Positions 32,087-40,142 of a stretch of DNA of 64,000 nucleotides are shown here, piece after piece (the stretch's first letter is position 1; each line of letters starts with the position of its first letter). Position numbers and translations under genes: made by a program. Origin of the DNA: DASTSN01 sp035549175 (GTDB lineage: Bacteria > Bacteroidota > Bacteroidia > Chitinophagales > Chitinophagaceae); NCBI GenBank assembly GCA_035549175.1, contig DASZRL010000092.1, positions 62,001 to 126,000 on the forward strand. Direction: 5' to 3'. The notes beneath the pieces are model-generated. The model made no database searches, had not been told where the DNA came from, and saw only the letters and a program-made list of their open reading frames with translations.

Positions 32087-33685
32087 CTACTGCCGTATGA
32101 ATTTTTCCGTCCACTGGGAGGCGTCCCCGGAGAAACGGATAAGGTATAAACCGGTCGTGCTGGCGGGCAGGCTGATCCGGTTCTGGCCGATGCTCAGCTG
32201 GCCGCGCACCAGGGCCCTGCCGGCCAGGTCAAGGACCTCGTAGCCGAAAGTCCCCGGGCTGTTCACCGTCAGCTCGCCCCGTTCCGCCACATTTCCAGCG
32301 AGGCGCGGACGGGCAGTCTCACCTTCGGCCTGCAGCGAAACCACATTGGAATAATAGGAACTCCCGTTATCGAAATCCACGCGCAGGCGGTACAGCAGGC
32401 GCTGGCCCGGCTGGGGCAGGTAACCGTACGAGCGGTCGCCGGGGGCGGGACTGGCCAGGGGTATGAAATGCGATCCGTCTGCCGATACTTCCAGGGTCTG
32501 CGCCGTGACCTGTTCCTCCGCCCGGATGGTCCAGGACAGCTCGTGGCGGGAGCCGCTGACCATCCCGCTGAGCAGGAGCTGGTGGAGCGGCAGTACGGCT
32601 CCTCCTCCCAGGGAGGCTTTCAAGGAATAGGAGCCCAGGCTCGCATAATCGGGTGCATACTGGTTGCCTTTGCCTTCCACCTTGATGTAATAGGTACCGG
32701 CGTTCAGCGGGGTGTCCACGACCGCGCTGAGCAGCGTGCCGGGATTGTACACACTGGAGCGGGTCTGGGTCTCATTATAGATCGTCACCTGCATGTCCAG
32801 GTCCGAACCGGCATTGTTGCTTCCCACGTTATAGGGCGTGGCTTCCAGGTGAAATTCGGCGGCGGTGGGCATGGTGAACCGGAAAACGTCGGCATCGGTA
32901 TTCTGTTCGATGATCCCGCTGATGAGCGCGGAATCCCCGGTAAAGGTCAGGGCCTGGGCGCTGGCTGGTGTGTTGGGGTAATCATCGGCGCGGAAGGAGA
33001 AATTGTTCTGGGTTGTGATCACCGACAGGTCATTCTGGGTCTGGGAGCAGCCATAGGGATTGGGCCCGTTATTCCAGAGCGTGAAGTTTTCATAATACCC
33101 CACTCCCATGATGGGGGCCCAGCCAATCTCGCCCGAACCGGCCCCGCTGTTGTAATCGCTGATCTTCTTGCAGGTGGAATCATACACCGCCTGGTGATAC
33201 AGGCCCAGGGAATGACCGGCCTCGTGCGCGCAGGCCTCCGCTACGTTTTTGGGCTTGTAAAGAAGGGCTCCGGAGAACACAAAGGCGGGGGTGTCATCCC
33301 CGAAGTTGTAGGATCCGATGAAGGATACCCCGCCTACGCCGGGATACCACCCGTTGGTCACCGTGACGATGATCCGGATACGGTGGTCAATGGGGGCGTT
33401 CAGGTACTTGGTGGAATCCGTGGTCACATTGATGTTGAAGGGGCGGTAGTCCTCGGCTACCCGGTTAAAGACCTCGGTGATCTGGGCGGTGGTCAGGCCG
33501 GACGGGGCGCAATCAATCGGACCGTTGTAATTCCAGCTGGTACCGGTAACGTACTGGCCATCGAAATCCAGGAAAATCACGGAGGAGGCCGCGGGGTAGC
33601 TGCTCAGCGCGGGGACCTGGCCGGATGCCCGCAGGCAGCCAAGGATCCAGGTGACAGCCAGAATGGTTCGGAATAGGTTTTTCAT
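32087..33685 (-). CDS. Secreted zinc metalloprotease (metzincin) with T9SS sorting domain
   Basis: 532 residues. Signal peptide 1-22; catalytic domain to about residue 230 with the extended zinc site HEAGHSLGLYH (H154, E155, H158, H164; HExxHxxGxxH) and a downstream IMGVGYY Met-turn. A beta-sandwich domain follows (about 240-360, with ADVFRFTMPTAAEFHLEATPYNV, resembling a bacterial pre-peptidase C-terminal domain), then a linker and a type A sorting domain at the end (GYEVLDLAGRALVRGQLSIG, TGLYLIRFSG). It should cross the outer membrane by T9SS and act on the surface or outside. A small periplasmic protein gene lies 79 bp upstream on the same strand. The substrate is unknown. Confidence 0.9.
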   Translation of the reverse strand: MKNLFRTILAVTWILGCLRASGQVPALSSYPAASSVIFLDFDGQYVTGTSWNYNGPIDCAPSGLTTAQITEVFNRVAEDYRPFNINVTTDSTKYLNAPIDHRIRIIVTVTNGWYPGVGGVSFIGSYNFGDDTPAFVFSGALLYKPKNVAEACAHEAGHSLGLYHQAVYDSTCKKISDYNSGAGSGEIGWAPIMGVGYYENFTLWNNGPNPYGCSQTQNDLSVITTQNNFSFRADDYPNTPASAQALTFTGDSALISGIIEQNTDADVFRFTMPTAAEFHLEATPYNVGSNNAGSDLDMQVTIYNETQTRSSVYNPGTLLSAVVDTPLNAGTYYIKVEGKGNQYAPDYASLGSYSLKASLGGGAVLPLHQLLLSGMVSGSRHELSWTIRAEEQVTAQTLEVSADGSHFIPLASPAPGDRSYGYLPQPGQRLLYRLRVDFDNGSSYYSNVVSLQAEGETARPRLAGNVAERGELTVNSPGTFGYEVLDLAGRALVRGQLSIGQNRISLPASTTGLYLIRFSGDASQWTEKFIRQ

Positions 33686-33764
33686 AATCAGGCGGATTTT
33701 AAGGGGCGGGCCCCCGGGGGAGCCCTGCTTTCATAGTACGGATATAAAAACGGGCATGCGCATA

Positions 33765-34232
33765 TCAGTCATTGACCATATCGTAAAAGTTGCGTTTAAC
33801 CAGCACGTAGGTACCCTGCTCCTGCTTCAGTTCATAGCAATCGCCGGCCTGAAAGCTGACAATACGGCCTGCAAACACGACGGAACCATCCGGGGCCGTA
33901 CGCTCGGAGAGCGTAAACCCGGCACCGGGCCGGTTGGTGCACCGGATGACCACGGTCCGGAGGACGCCATGGTACTTGGACACGGATGAACTGACAATGC
34001 CTTCAAACGTGAAGCGGTCGCTGAGCGGGATCTGGACCGTCTGGCCCGCCTGCAGGCGCAGCAGCGGCTGAAGCACCCCGGTGCGCAGCGGCAGGTTGTC
34101 GGGAAGGTCCTGGAAAAGGCGCGGGCGGAAAGGGTCTTGCTGGCCAACGGGCGGCGGCATCTTCTGGGCCCAGCCGCTTAACGGGCCCACGAACAGGGCA
34201 AGGCTGAATAAGCCTGATAGCAGGTATTTCAT
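33765..34232 (-). CDS. Exported protein of unknown function, upstream of the metalloprotease
   Basis: 155 residues with a clear signal peptide (1-22, LLSGLFSLALFVGPLSGWA). The mature part is mainly predicted beta strands: TVQIPLSDRFTFEGIVSSSVSKY, TVVIRCTNRPGAGFTL and GTYVLVKRNFYDMVND. It contains two cysteines (TVVIRCTN and GDCYELK) that could form a disulfide. No named family is recognised. It lies 79 bp upstream of the T9SS metalloprotease on the same strand, so the two are probably one operon; a role as inhibitor, chaperone or co-secreted partner is conceivable but not shown. Confidence 0.7.
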   Translation of the reverse strand: MKYLLSGLFSLALFVGPLSGWAQKMPPPVGQQDPFRPRLFQDLPDNLPLRTGVLQPLLRLQAGQTVQIPLSDRFTFEGIVSSSVSKYHGVLRTVVIRCTNRPGAGFTLSERTAPDGSVVFAGRIVSFQAGDCYELKQEQGTYVLVKRNFYDMVND

Positions 34233-34471
34233 GGATATCGCTTTTCAAAAAAAATAATGGATGTGACAGGCAGGCAAGATTCGCACTGCAGTTTTCTGGG
34301 GGACGGTAGTACAAACTTGTAAACATTTTAAGGAAAAGGCAAGAGGGAGGCCCGGAAATTTTTGGAAAAAAGGGGCTAATACTTCGGCCCGTTTCGTAGA
34401 ACTCCGTGCAGGCTTAGCCGAAAATTTCTATACCTAAGCGTTTACCCTTATAGCGAGGCCGGACGCGGGTT

Positions 34472-34840
34472 TCAGTACTGTCCGGTGCTGAGGAGAACTA
34501 ACGTACACGCATCCACGTAAGGGATCCCGTTCCGGGTGAGCAGGGCCGCGAATTCAGGGTTTTCCGCCCCGGGGTTGAAGATCACCCGGGCGGGACGCAG
34601 CCGGATGACGTAGTCATAATAGGCACGCTGGTTGGCCGGGCTGAGATAGACGGTCACGGTGTGGATGCCCGGGTAGTCCGGAGCCTGGGGGAGGATTTCC
34701 ACCGCGCCCACCCGGCCGGGCCGCTTGCCGATCCCTCTGACCGGGTGGCCGTGCTGCTGCAGGCGTTGCAGGGCCAGGTAACTGTACCGGGCCGGGTTGT
34801 CGGAGGCCCCCAGGACCAGGGTGGATTTCGGAGTTTCCAT
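34472..34840 (-). CDS. CoA-binding (YccU-like) protein
   Basis: 122 residues forming a single Rossmann-like domain: TLVLGASDNPARYSYLALQRLQQHGHPVRGIG (nucleotide-binding turn), then VTVYLSPANQRAYYDYVIRLRPARVIFNPGAENPEF. This is the small CoA-binding domain family, whose function is unknown. It is 40 bp downstream of the frameshifted epimerase and probably in the same operon. A 239 bp gap with no gene lies between it and the small exported protein at 34232. Confidence 0.87.
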   Translation of the reverse strand: METPKSTLVLGASDNPARYSYLALQRLQQHGHPVRGIGKRPGRVGAVEILPQAPDYPGIHTVTVYLSPANQRAYYDYVIRLRPARVIFNPGAENPEFAALLTRNGIPYVDACTLVLLSTGQY

Positions 34841-34880
34841 GTCCCAAAACTACACGCAATTCAGTTTACGCGGCGAGGGG

Positions 34881-35938
34881 TCACCGGGTCAGGTCTGCCA
34901 GGGCGGATTCCAGGTCAGGGAACTGGAAACGGAATCCTTCCGCCAGGGCCCGCTCCGGATAGACCCACCGGCTCTTCAACACCAGTTCGGCCTCCGTGCC
35001 GAGGAGCCAGGCGCCCAGTTCCAGCAGGGCGGCCGGCGCAGGGACGCCCCACCTGCGTCCGCAGGCCTGCCGCAGGGCCTGCATGAACGCCGCATTGGTT
35101 ACACTGCCGGGCGCAGCGCAGTTGTACACACCTCGAGCCGATGGCTGGTCTGCGAGCCATGCCACCATCCGCACAAAATCGCGGTCATGGACCCAGCTGA
35201 AGCGCTGCGCCCCGTACCCTGCCTGCCGCCAAGGCCCCAGCGGGCAAGCCTCCGGAAGGCAGGCAGGGCACCATCCTGCCCCAGCACAATCGCTGTCCGC
35301 AGCACGATGCGCCGTGTCGAGGGCGTTTCAGGGGCCCGAAAGGCTTCCTCCCATCGGCGGCAGACCTCCACGGAAAAATCCAGCCGGGTCCAGTCGGTAC
35401 CGGTTTGCTGGGCGGTACGACCGGTGCTCCGGGGTCGGCGCCAGCCAGCCAGCCAGCGATTCCGGGCCTGCCGGAGGCGGTCCAGGGTATTTGCCGGGAC
35501 ATTGTCAGGGCGCCAGGGACTGATGGTCCCACCCTGCTCGGTCTGGGGTTCCTCCGTGGCATGCCGGTAAATCGTGGCCGAGCCCAGGTTGATCCAGCAG
35601 GCGGGGAGGCGCCGGAGCCCCGCGATTGCCCTTCCGATGGCCAGGGTACTAAGCACGCGGCTGTCCAGGATGGCGCGGCGCTCCCGCTCATGGTAGCGGC
35701 AGTCCACGGACCGGCCGGCGAGGTTTACGACCAGGTCGGCCCCCTCGAGTTCGTCCACCCAGGCCGGATCGGGGTGTACCCCGTCCCAGGCCACCCAGCG
35801 GATCCGGGTGGGACGCGGGCCCCCCGCGGGGAGGTGGCGGGTGAGAATGACCACGTCATTTTGCGCTGCGAAATAACGGGCCAGGCTGGTTCCGAGAAAA
35901 CCGCTGCCGCCGGCCAGGATGATTTTCTTGTTTTCCAT
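34881..35938 (-). pseudogene. TIGR01777-type sugar epimerase, single-base frameshift
   Basis: The N-terminal part starts MENKKIILAGGSGFLGTSLARYF at 35938 and shows the NAD(P) loop, LVVNLAGRSVDCRY, RRAILDSRV, INLGSATIYRH and FSVEVCRRWEEAF. In this frame the text turns meaningless after GGRQGTG. One frame over, AQRFSWVHDRDFVRMVAWLAD and the normal ending GVYNCAAPGSVTN...LESALADLTR resume to the stop at 34881. Adding one G to the four-G run (plus strand 35210-35213) restores a 352-residue protein. A roughly 45-residue insertion between YRHATEE and DFSVEV is also unusual. It may be a true pseudogene or a sequencing error near an inverted repeat. Confidence 0.8.
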
Positions 35939-35943
35939 GGTAA

Positions 35944-36288
35944 TTATTTTAGTAGGGATAAGGGACGCGGGCGTATCCGGGATAACTCCCACATGCAAAG
36001 CCCGGTATAGAAAAGGGCCAGGAACGGCGCGATACACCACAACACCCAGTAGGAGCCCAGCGGAAAAGTCAGCAGCAACAGGACCGTCAGCCAATGGTAA
36101 TAAAACCGCAGGCCCCGGCGGCCGGTGAACCAGTGCCTGGATCCGTGGACCAGCATGCTGCAGGACTGCCAGCCTCCTGTGACCAGGTAACCCTCCGCCA
36201 GGTGGTTCCCGCCGCGCAGGTAATCCGCTCCGAAGGCCAGGATACATAGCCAGCTGACCACGATATCGAGATACTTAAAGCGTTTCAT
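35944..36288 (-). CDS. Small integral membrane protein of unknown function
   Basis: 114 residues with about three hydrophobic segments: YLDIVVSWLCILAFGADYL, a middle YLVTGGWQSCSMLVHG, and LTVLLLLTFPLGSYWVLWCIAPFLALFYTGLCMW. No family is recognised. It ends 5 bp before the TIGR01777 epimerase start, so they form one unit. The gene has its own start region after the gbsR terminator. Confidence 0.6.
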   Translation of the reverse strand: MKRFKYLDIVVSWLCILAFGADYLRGGNHLAEGYLVTGGWQSCSMLVHGSRHWFTGRRGLRFYYHWLTVLLLLTFPLGSYWVLWCIAPFLALFYTGLCMWELSRIRPRPLSLLK

Positions 36289-36333
36289 ACAATATATTTT
36301 ATAATTTCAGAAAAAAATGAAAAAATAGCTTCT

Positions 36334-36355
36334 AAAAAAAGCCGGCTCAGCCGGC
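36334..36355 (-). terminator. Intrinsic terminator after gbsR-like gene
   Basis: GCCGGC (36341-36346) pairs with GCCGGC (36350-36355) with a 3 base loop; the minus strand then reads seven T (36340-36334). It is 20 bp after the stop of the regulator gene. Confidence 0.7.
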
Positions 36356-36374
36356 CCGGACTGGAAATGTCCGG

Positions 36375-36881
36375 TTATTTGAAGAATTTGCCGAGCGCCG
36401 ACAGGAACCAGTTTTCCTCAGCCCGAACCATCAGGTCCAGGGTTCGGTCAGCCTGGTGTCCGAATTTCTTGATCCCGCCCACCGTCTCCACAAACGTCTT
36501 CACTTCCTTATCCTTGCGGTCTCCTTCCACGTCTTCCAGCTGGTCCAGTAACCGGAGCATGGGTTCCAGTTCCCGCTTCTTTCTCTCCTTGATGATCTGC
36601 CGGACCACTTTCCAGATGTCCTTTTCGGCGACGAAAAATTCCTTGCGCTCCCCGGGAAGCAGGACCCGTTCGACCAGCCCCCAGTTGATCAGTTCCCGGA
36701 TGTTCATATTCGCATTCCCGCGACTGATATTGAGTTCCTCCATGATATTGTCCTGGCTGAGCGGGGAGGCGCTTACCAGAAGCAGGGCATGGATCTGGGC
36801 CATGGTGCGGTTGATGCCCCAATGGGTACCAAAGGCGCCCCAGCTGCTGATAAACTGTTGTTTGGCTTCTGAAAGTTTCAT
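36375..36881 (-). CDS. GbsR/MarR-family transcriptional regulator
   Basis: 168 residues. The winged helix-turn-helix lies at about 25-85 (MAQIHALLLVSASPLSQDNIMEELNISRGNANMNIRELINWGLVERVLLPGERKEFFVAEKDI), and a C-terminal helical part (LEPMLRLLDQLEDVEG) likely forms the dimer. GbsR-type proteins sense choline or related osmolytes in Bacillus, but here no glycine betaine genes are adjacent, so the ligand is open. Targets may include itself: a perfect palindrome lies 20 bp upstream of its start. Confidence 0.85.
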   Translation of the reverse strand: MKLSEAKQQFISSWGAFGTHWGINRTMAQIHALLLVSASPLSQDNIMEELNISRGNANMNIRELINWGLVERVLLPGERKEFFVAEKDIWKVVRQIIKERKKRELEPMLRLLDQLEDVEGDRKDKEVKTFVETVGGIKKFGHQADRTLDLMVRAEENWFLSALGKFFK

Positions 36882-36901
36882 GCTGCTAAACTAGATATTG
36901 A

Positions 36902-36919
36902 TTTTGAATTTTCAAAATT
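36902..36919. promoter_or_regulatory. Palindromic operator candidate upstream of the GbsR-like regulator
   Basis: ATTTTGAATTTTCAAAAT is a perfect inverted repeat (8 bp arms, 2 bp centre) starting 21 bp upstream of the gene. Further half-sites TTGAAAAA (near 36923) and TTTCAAAAA (near 36941) follow. This is the expected size and place for autoregulation by a winged-helix dimer. Confidence 0.55.
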
Positions 36920-37045
36920 TATTGAAAAATTAATCACCCTTTCAAAAATGGATACGGAGACAGGGCGTTCCCACCGGCTGGAGCCGGGTTGCATGCGGAG
37001 CAGACACCTGATGGCCGGGTATGGCCGCGTATCCCGGGGGGATAA

Positions 37046-37273
37046 TCACAGATTCATATCCCAGTTGGCCACTCCGGACTTGCCTTTAAGGGGAAAGCCG
37101 GTGGCCACCCCGACGAGGGCGACGGGAATTGCCATCAGGAAAGAGACGATGCCGACGGAAACCAGGATGAGGGAATGGCGGTAGTTATAAGCATGAAGCA
37201 GGAATCCGGTACCCGCCAGGATACAACCTTCTGCCAGCAGAAATATGGCGGTATGGAGATAGCGTTTTTTCAT
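37046..37273 (-). CDS. Small membrane protein of unknown function
   Basis: 75 residues with two hydrophobic segments (HTAIFLLAEGCILAGTGFLL and LILVSVGIVSFLMAIPVALVGVATGF). No known domain. It lies between the gbsR-like gene and the pdhC terminator, 178 bp from pdhC. The frame and composition look coding, but homologues were not recognised. Confidence 0.55.
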   Translation of the reverse strand: MKKRYLHTAIFLLAEGCILAGTGFLLHAYNYRHSLILVSVGIVSFLMAIPVALVGVATGFPLKGKSGVANWDMNL

Positions 37274-37394
37274 AGTTACCGGATCACATCGTAAAAGTAG
37301 CAGTCCGCTTTGTATTTACCCTTGATTTTTGCGTAAAATTTGTCAAACTAGGGGTTAGCACTTAGTGAACTTTAAGGGGAAGCCACTGTACAGG

Positions 37395-37424
37395 CAAAAA
37401 AAACAGCCTTGGTAACAAGGCTGT
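37395..37424 (-). terminator. Intrinsic terminator after pdhC
   Basis: ACAGCCTTG (37403-37411) pairs with CAAGGCTGT (37416-37424), a perfect 9 bp stem with a 4 base loop, and the minus strand then runs into a T tract (37402-37396). Confidence 0.85.
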
Positions 37425-37451
37425 GGTTTCTTTTTGCCGGCCGTTACTACC

Positions 37452-39071
37452 TCAGACGAGCATGCGAAGCGGCTCTTCCAGCAGGCTCTTGAGTGTTTGC
37501 AGGAAGGCGGCACCTGTGGCACCGTCCACGACCCGGTGATCGCAGCTCAGGGTCACCTTCATCACGTTGCCCGGCACAACGGCTCCGTTCTTGACGACGG
37601 GTACCTGCGAAATGCCCCCGACGGCCAGAATGCAGGCATCCGGGGGATTGATGATGGCGGTGAATTCATCGATGCCGAACATGCCCAGATTCGAGATCGT
37701 GAACGTATTGCCTTCCCAGTCGGCGGGTTGCAGTTTCTTGTCCTTGGCTTTCTGGGCGAACTCCTTCACCTCCGCCGCGATCTGGGAGAGGGATTTGGTA
37801 TCGGCAAACCGGACCACCGGGACGAGCAGCCCGTCCTCTACGGCTACCGCCACGCCGATATTCACGTGATGGTTGACCCGGATTCTGTCCCCCAGCCAGC
37901 TGCTGTTTACCGCAGGGTGTTGCTTCAGGGCGACGGCACAGGCTTTCAGGACCAGGTCGTTAAAGGATATTTTGACCTTGCTGACTTCATTGAGCCGGGC
38001 CCGGCTGGCCACCGCATTATCCATGTCAATGGCCATGGTGAGGTAGAAGTGCGGGGCCGTGAATTTGCTTTCGGCCAGGCGCTTGGCAATCACCTTGCGC
38101 ATCTGGGATACCGGAAACTCTTCGAAACTAACCTGACCGGCCGGGGCAGCTGCGACTGCCGGAAGCGTCGTTTTCGCCGCGGGAGCGGCGGCCGGCGTGT
38201 ATTGGTCAATGTCCTGCTTAACGATCCGGCCACCATCGCCGGACCCCTGCACCAGGTGCAGGTCGATACCTTTTTCAGCGGCCAGTTTCCGGGCCAGGGG
38301 AGAAGCCTTGATCCGACCGTTCTGCGAGGAGCCGCCTGGCGCACCGGCCGGTGCCGGGGCCGGCGTGGCGGTGGTTGCGGAGGGGGTGGCTGCTGCCGGC
38401 GCCGGGGCTGCCGGGCCACCGCCCTTGACGGCAGCTACGATAGCATCCACGTCGACCTTGCCCGGTTCGCCGATAATGCAAAGCAGGGCATTCACCGCGA
38501 TCTTTTCGCCTTTTTGCGCGCCAATATATAATAAGGTCCCGTTCTTATAGCTTTCCAGCTCCATGGTAGCCTTGTCCGTTTCGATTTCGGCCAGCAGGTC
38601 ACCCTTTTTGACCGGATCTCCCACCTTTTTGTGCCAGGCTGCAATCACCCCTTCCGTCATGGTATCGCTCAGGCGGGGCATGAGGACTACTTCCTCCAGT
38701 TTGGATAAATCGGCAGCCGGAGTAGCGGAAGCCGCGGCCGGCGCCGGGCTGGGGGCGGCGGGCTGTTCGGCTTTGGCAGCGGGCTGGGAGGGGGCATGGC
38801 CACCGGATGCAAGCAGCGAACTGATGTCCTCACCGGCCTTGCCGATGATGGCCAGCAGGTCATTTACCTGCAATTTGCCTCCTTTGTCAACCCCTATATG
38901 CAGCAGCGTGCCATCTTTATAACTTTCCAGTTCCATGGTCGCCTTGTCCGTCTCCACCTCGGCCAGCAAATCACCTTTTTTCACGGGATCTCCCACTTTT
39001 TTGTGCCACGCTGCGATCACGCCTTCCGTCATGGTATCGCTCAGGCGGGGCATCAGGATCACTTCAGCCAT
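37452..39071 (-). CDS. pdhC: Pyruvate dehydrogenase complex E2, two lipoyl domains
   Basis: Dihydrolipoyl acetyltransferase core of the complex that makes acetyl-CoA. 539 residues: lipoyl domain 1 (about 1-85) and lipoyl domain 2 (about 124-210), each with the lipoylated Lys in ETDKATMELES; Ala/Pro-rich linkers; peripheral subunit-binding domain (ASPLARKLAAEKGIDLHLVQGSGDGGRIVKQDI); and the catalytic domain ending in CDHRVVDGATGAAFL (HxxxDG). The lipoyl domains are nearly the same: residues 7-38 equal residues 131-162. E1 and E3 genes are not in the window. It has a strong terminator. The linker composition separates it from one-domain E2 of other 2-oxo acid complexes, but substrate is inferred. 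Confidence 0.93.
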   Translation of the reverse strand: MAEVILMPRLSDTMTEGVIAAWHKKVGDPVKKGDLLAEVETDKATMELESYKDGTLLHIGVDKGGKLQVNDLLAIIGKAGEDISSLLASGGHAPSQPAAKAEQPAAPSPAPAAASATPAADLSKLEEVVLMPRLSDTMTEGVIAAWHKKVGDPVKKGDLLAEIETDKATMELESYKNGTLLYIGAQKGEKIAVNALLCIIGEPGKVDVDAIVAAVKGGGPAAPAPAAATPSATTATPAPAPAGAPGGSSQNGRIKASPLARKLAAEKGIDLHLVQGSGDGGRIVKQDIDQYTPAAAPAAKTTLPAVAAAPAGQVSFEEFPVSQMRKVIAKRLAESKFTAPHFYLTMAIDMDNAVASRARLNEVSKVKISFNDLVLKACAVALKQHPAVNSSWLGDRIRVNHHVNIGVAVAVEDGLLVPVVRFADTKSLSQIAAEVKEFAQKAKDKKLQPADWEGNTFTISNLGMFGIDEFTAIINPPDACILAVGGISQVPVVKNGAVVPGNVMKVTLSCDHRVVDGATGAAFLQTLKSLLEEPLRMLV

Positions 39072-39171
39072 AGTGCTTTGAAATTTTGGCCGAAATTAAG
39101 GTAAAATGCTGAATGTGCGCAAAGGCCGGATGGCTCCGGGAATGGCCGGAGCAGCAGGTTGGGGACCCTGT

Positions 39172-40098
39172 TTAGGCAGGCTTCCTGTAACTGGCTGCCA
39201 GTATGCGCAATCCTTCGGCATAGGAAGTCGGTCGCAGTCCCAGCTGCTGCTCTATCCGCGAGGAATCGAACAGGTACGGGGAATCGTACTGGTACGCCAT
39301 TTCGTAAAACTCACGGATTACGCCGTTAAACAAACCGATCAGGCGAAGCATGCCGCGGCTGATCAGGCTGATGCGGGAGGATCCGCCCATCAGGCGGCAC
39401 GCTTCCTCCACCAGTTCCTGGGCCGACCAGGCCGGACTCGCCGTGGGCAAATGCCAGACCTGGTTCCAGGCCGCTTCGCTGGAAGCCAGCACCCGCAGCG
39501 CCCTGCCGCAGTCTGGTGTGTAGGTCAGGGAGTGGGGCACGCCGGCTTGCAGCATCCACTGGGCCCTGCGGCCCCGCGCAAGCCGGTCGGTGACGAGTGT
39601 GTTGAAGACGCTTGTGCTGCAATTTGGGCCGTAAAAATCAGCCGCCCGGGCAATCAGGGCCTTCAGGTTTCCGGCCTGTACCTCGTCCAGCAGCATGCGG
39701 GCGATGCGGGCCCTGACCTCTCCTTTTCGACTGGTTGGGTTCCAGGGAGTCGCCTCCGTCATGGGACCGTCCACGTTACCCAGGCAATACACATTATCAA
39801 AAAAAACCAGGCGGGCGCCCTCGTCCCGGCAGGCAGCCAGGGTGTTGCGCATAATCAGCGGCCAGGCAGACTCCCAGGTAGGCAGGTGATACCGAAGCCC
39901 CGGCATCAGGTACACGATGGAGGCCCCCCGGACCGCTTCACGGACCTGTCCGGCCTGGGTCAGATCCGCAGCTTTCCATTCCGCACCCGGGACCTGATGG
40001 GGCCGCCTGCTTACCAGGCGAAGAGGTAGCTGATGGGCCAGCAGTTCCTGGCTTAGTTCGCGGGCAATCACCCCGCCGGCGCCCAAAATCGTATGCAT
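39172..40098 (-). CDS. NAD-dependent epimerase/dehydratase family protein
   Basis: 308 residues starting MHTILGAGGVIARELSQELL with the dinucleotide-binding GxxGxxA pattern. Further features: ASIVYLMPGLRYHLPTW, LVFFDNVYCLGNVDGPMTEATP, ARIARMLLDEV and ARAADFYGPNCST. The usual catalytic YxxxK is not obvious, so it could be an atypical SDR binding protein. The substrate is unknown. It is 44 bp downstream of dnaX and 100 bp upstream of pdhC on the same strand. Confidence 0.85.
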   Translation of the reverse strand: MHTILGAGGVIARELSQELLAHQLPLRLVSRRPHQVPGAEWKAADLTQAGQVREAVRGASIVYLMPGLRYHLPTWESAWPLIMRNTLAACRDEGARLVFFDNVYCLGNVDGPMTEATPWNPTSRKGEVRARIARMLLDEVQAGNLKALIARAADFYGPNCSTSVFNTLVTDRLARGRRAQWMLQAGVPHSLTYTPDCGRALRVLASSEAAWNQVWHLPTASPAWSAQELVEEACRLMGGSSRISLISRGMLRLIGLFNGVIREFYEMAYQYDSPYLFDSSRIEQQLGLRPTSYAEGLRILAASYRKPA

Positions 40099-40142
40099 GC
40101 CAAAAGGTTTAACCGGTTTTTAACTGGCTGGGTCAGGACAGG

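Noticed and set aside
36948..37184. A 78-residue frame on the plus strand after the GbsR operator
   Set aside because: Overlaps the small membrane gene on the other strand, which has a far better hydrophobic pattern.
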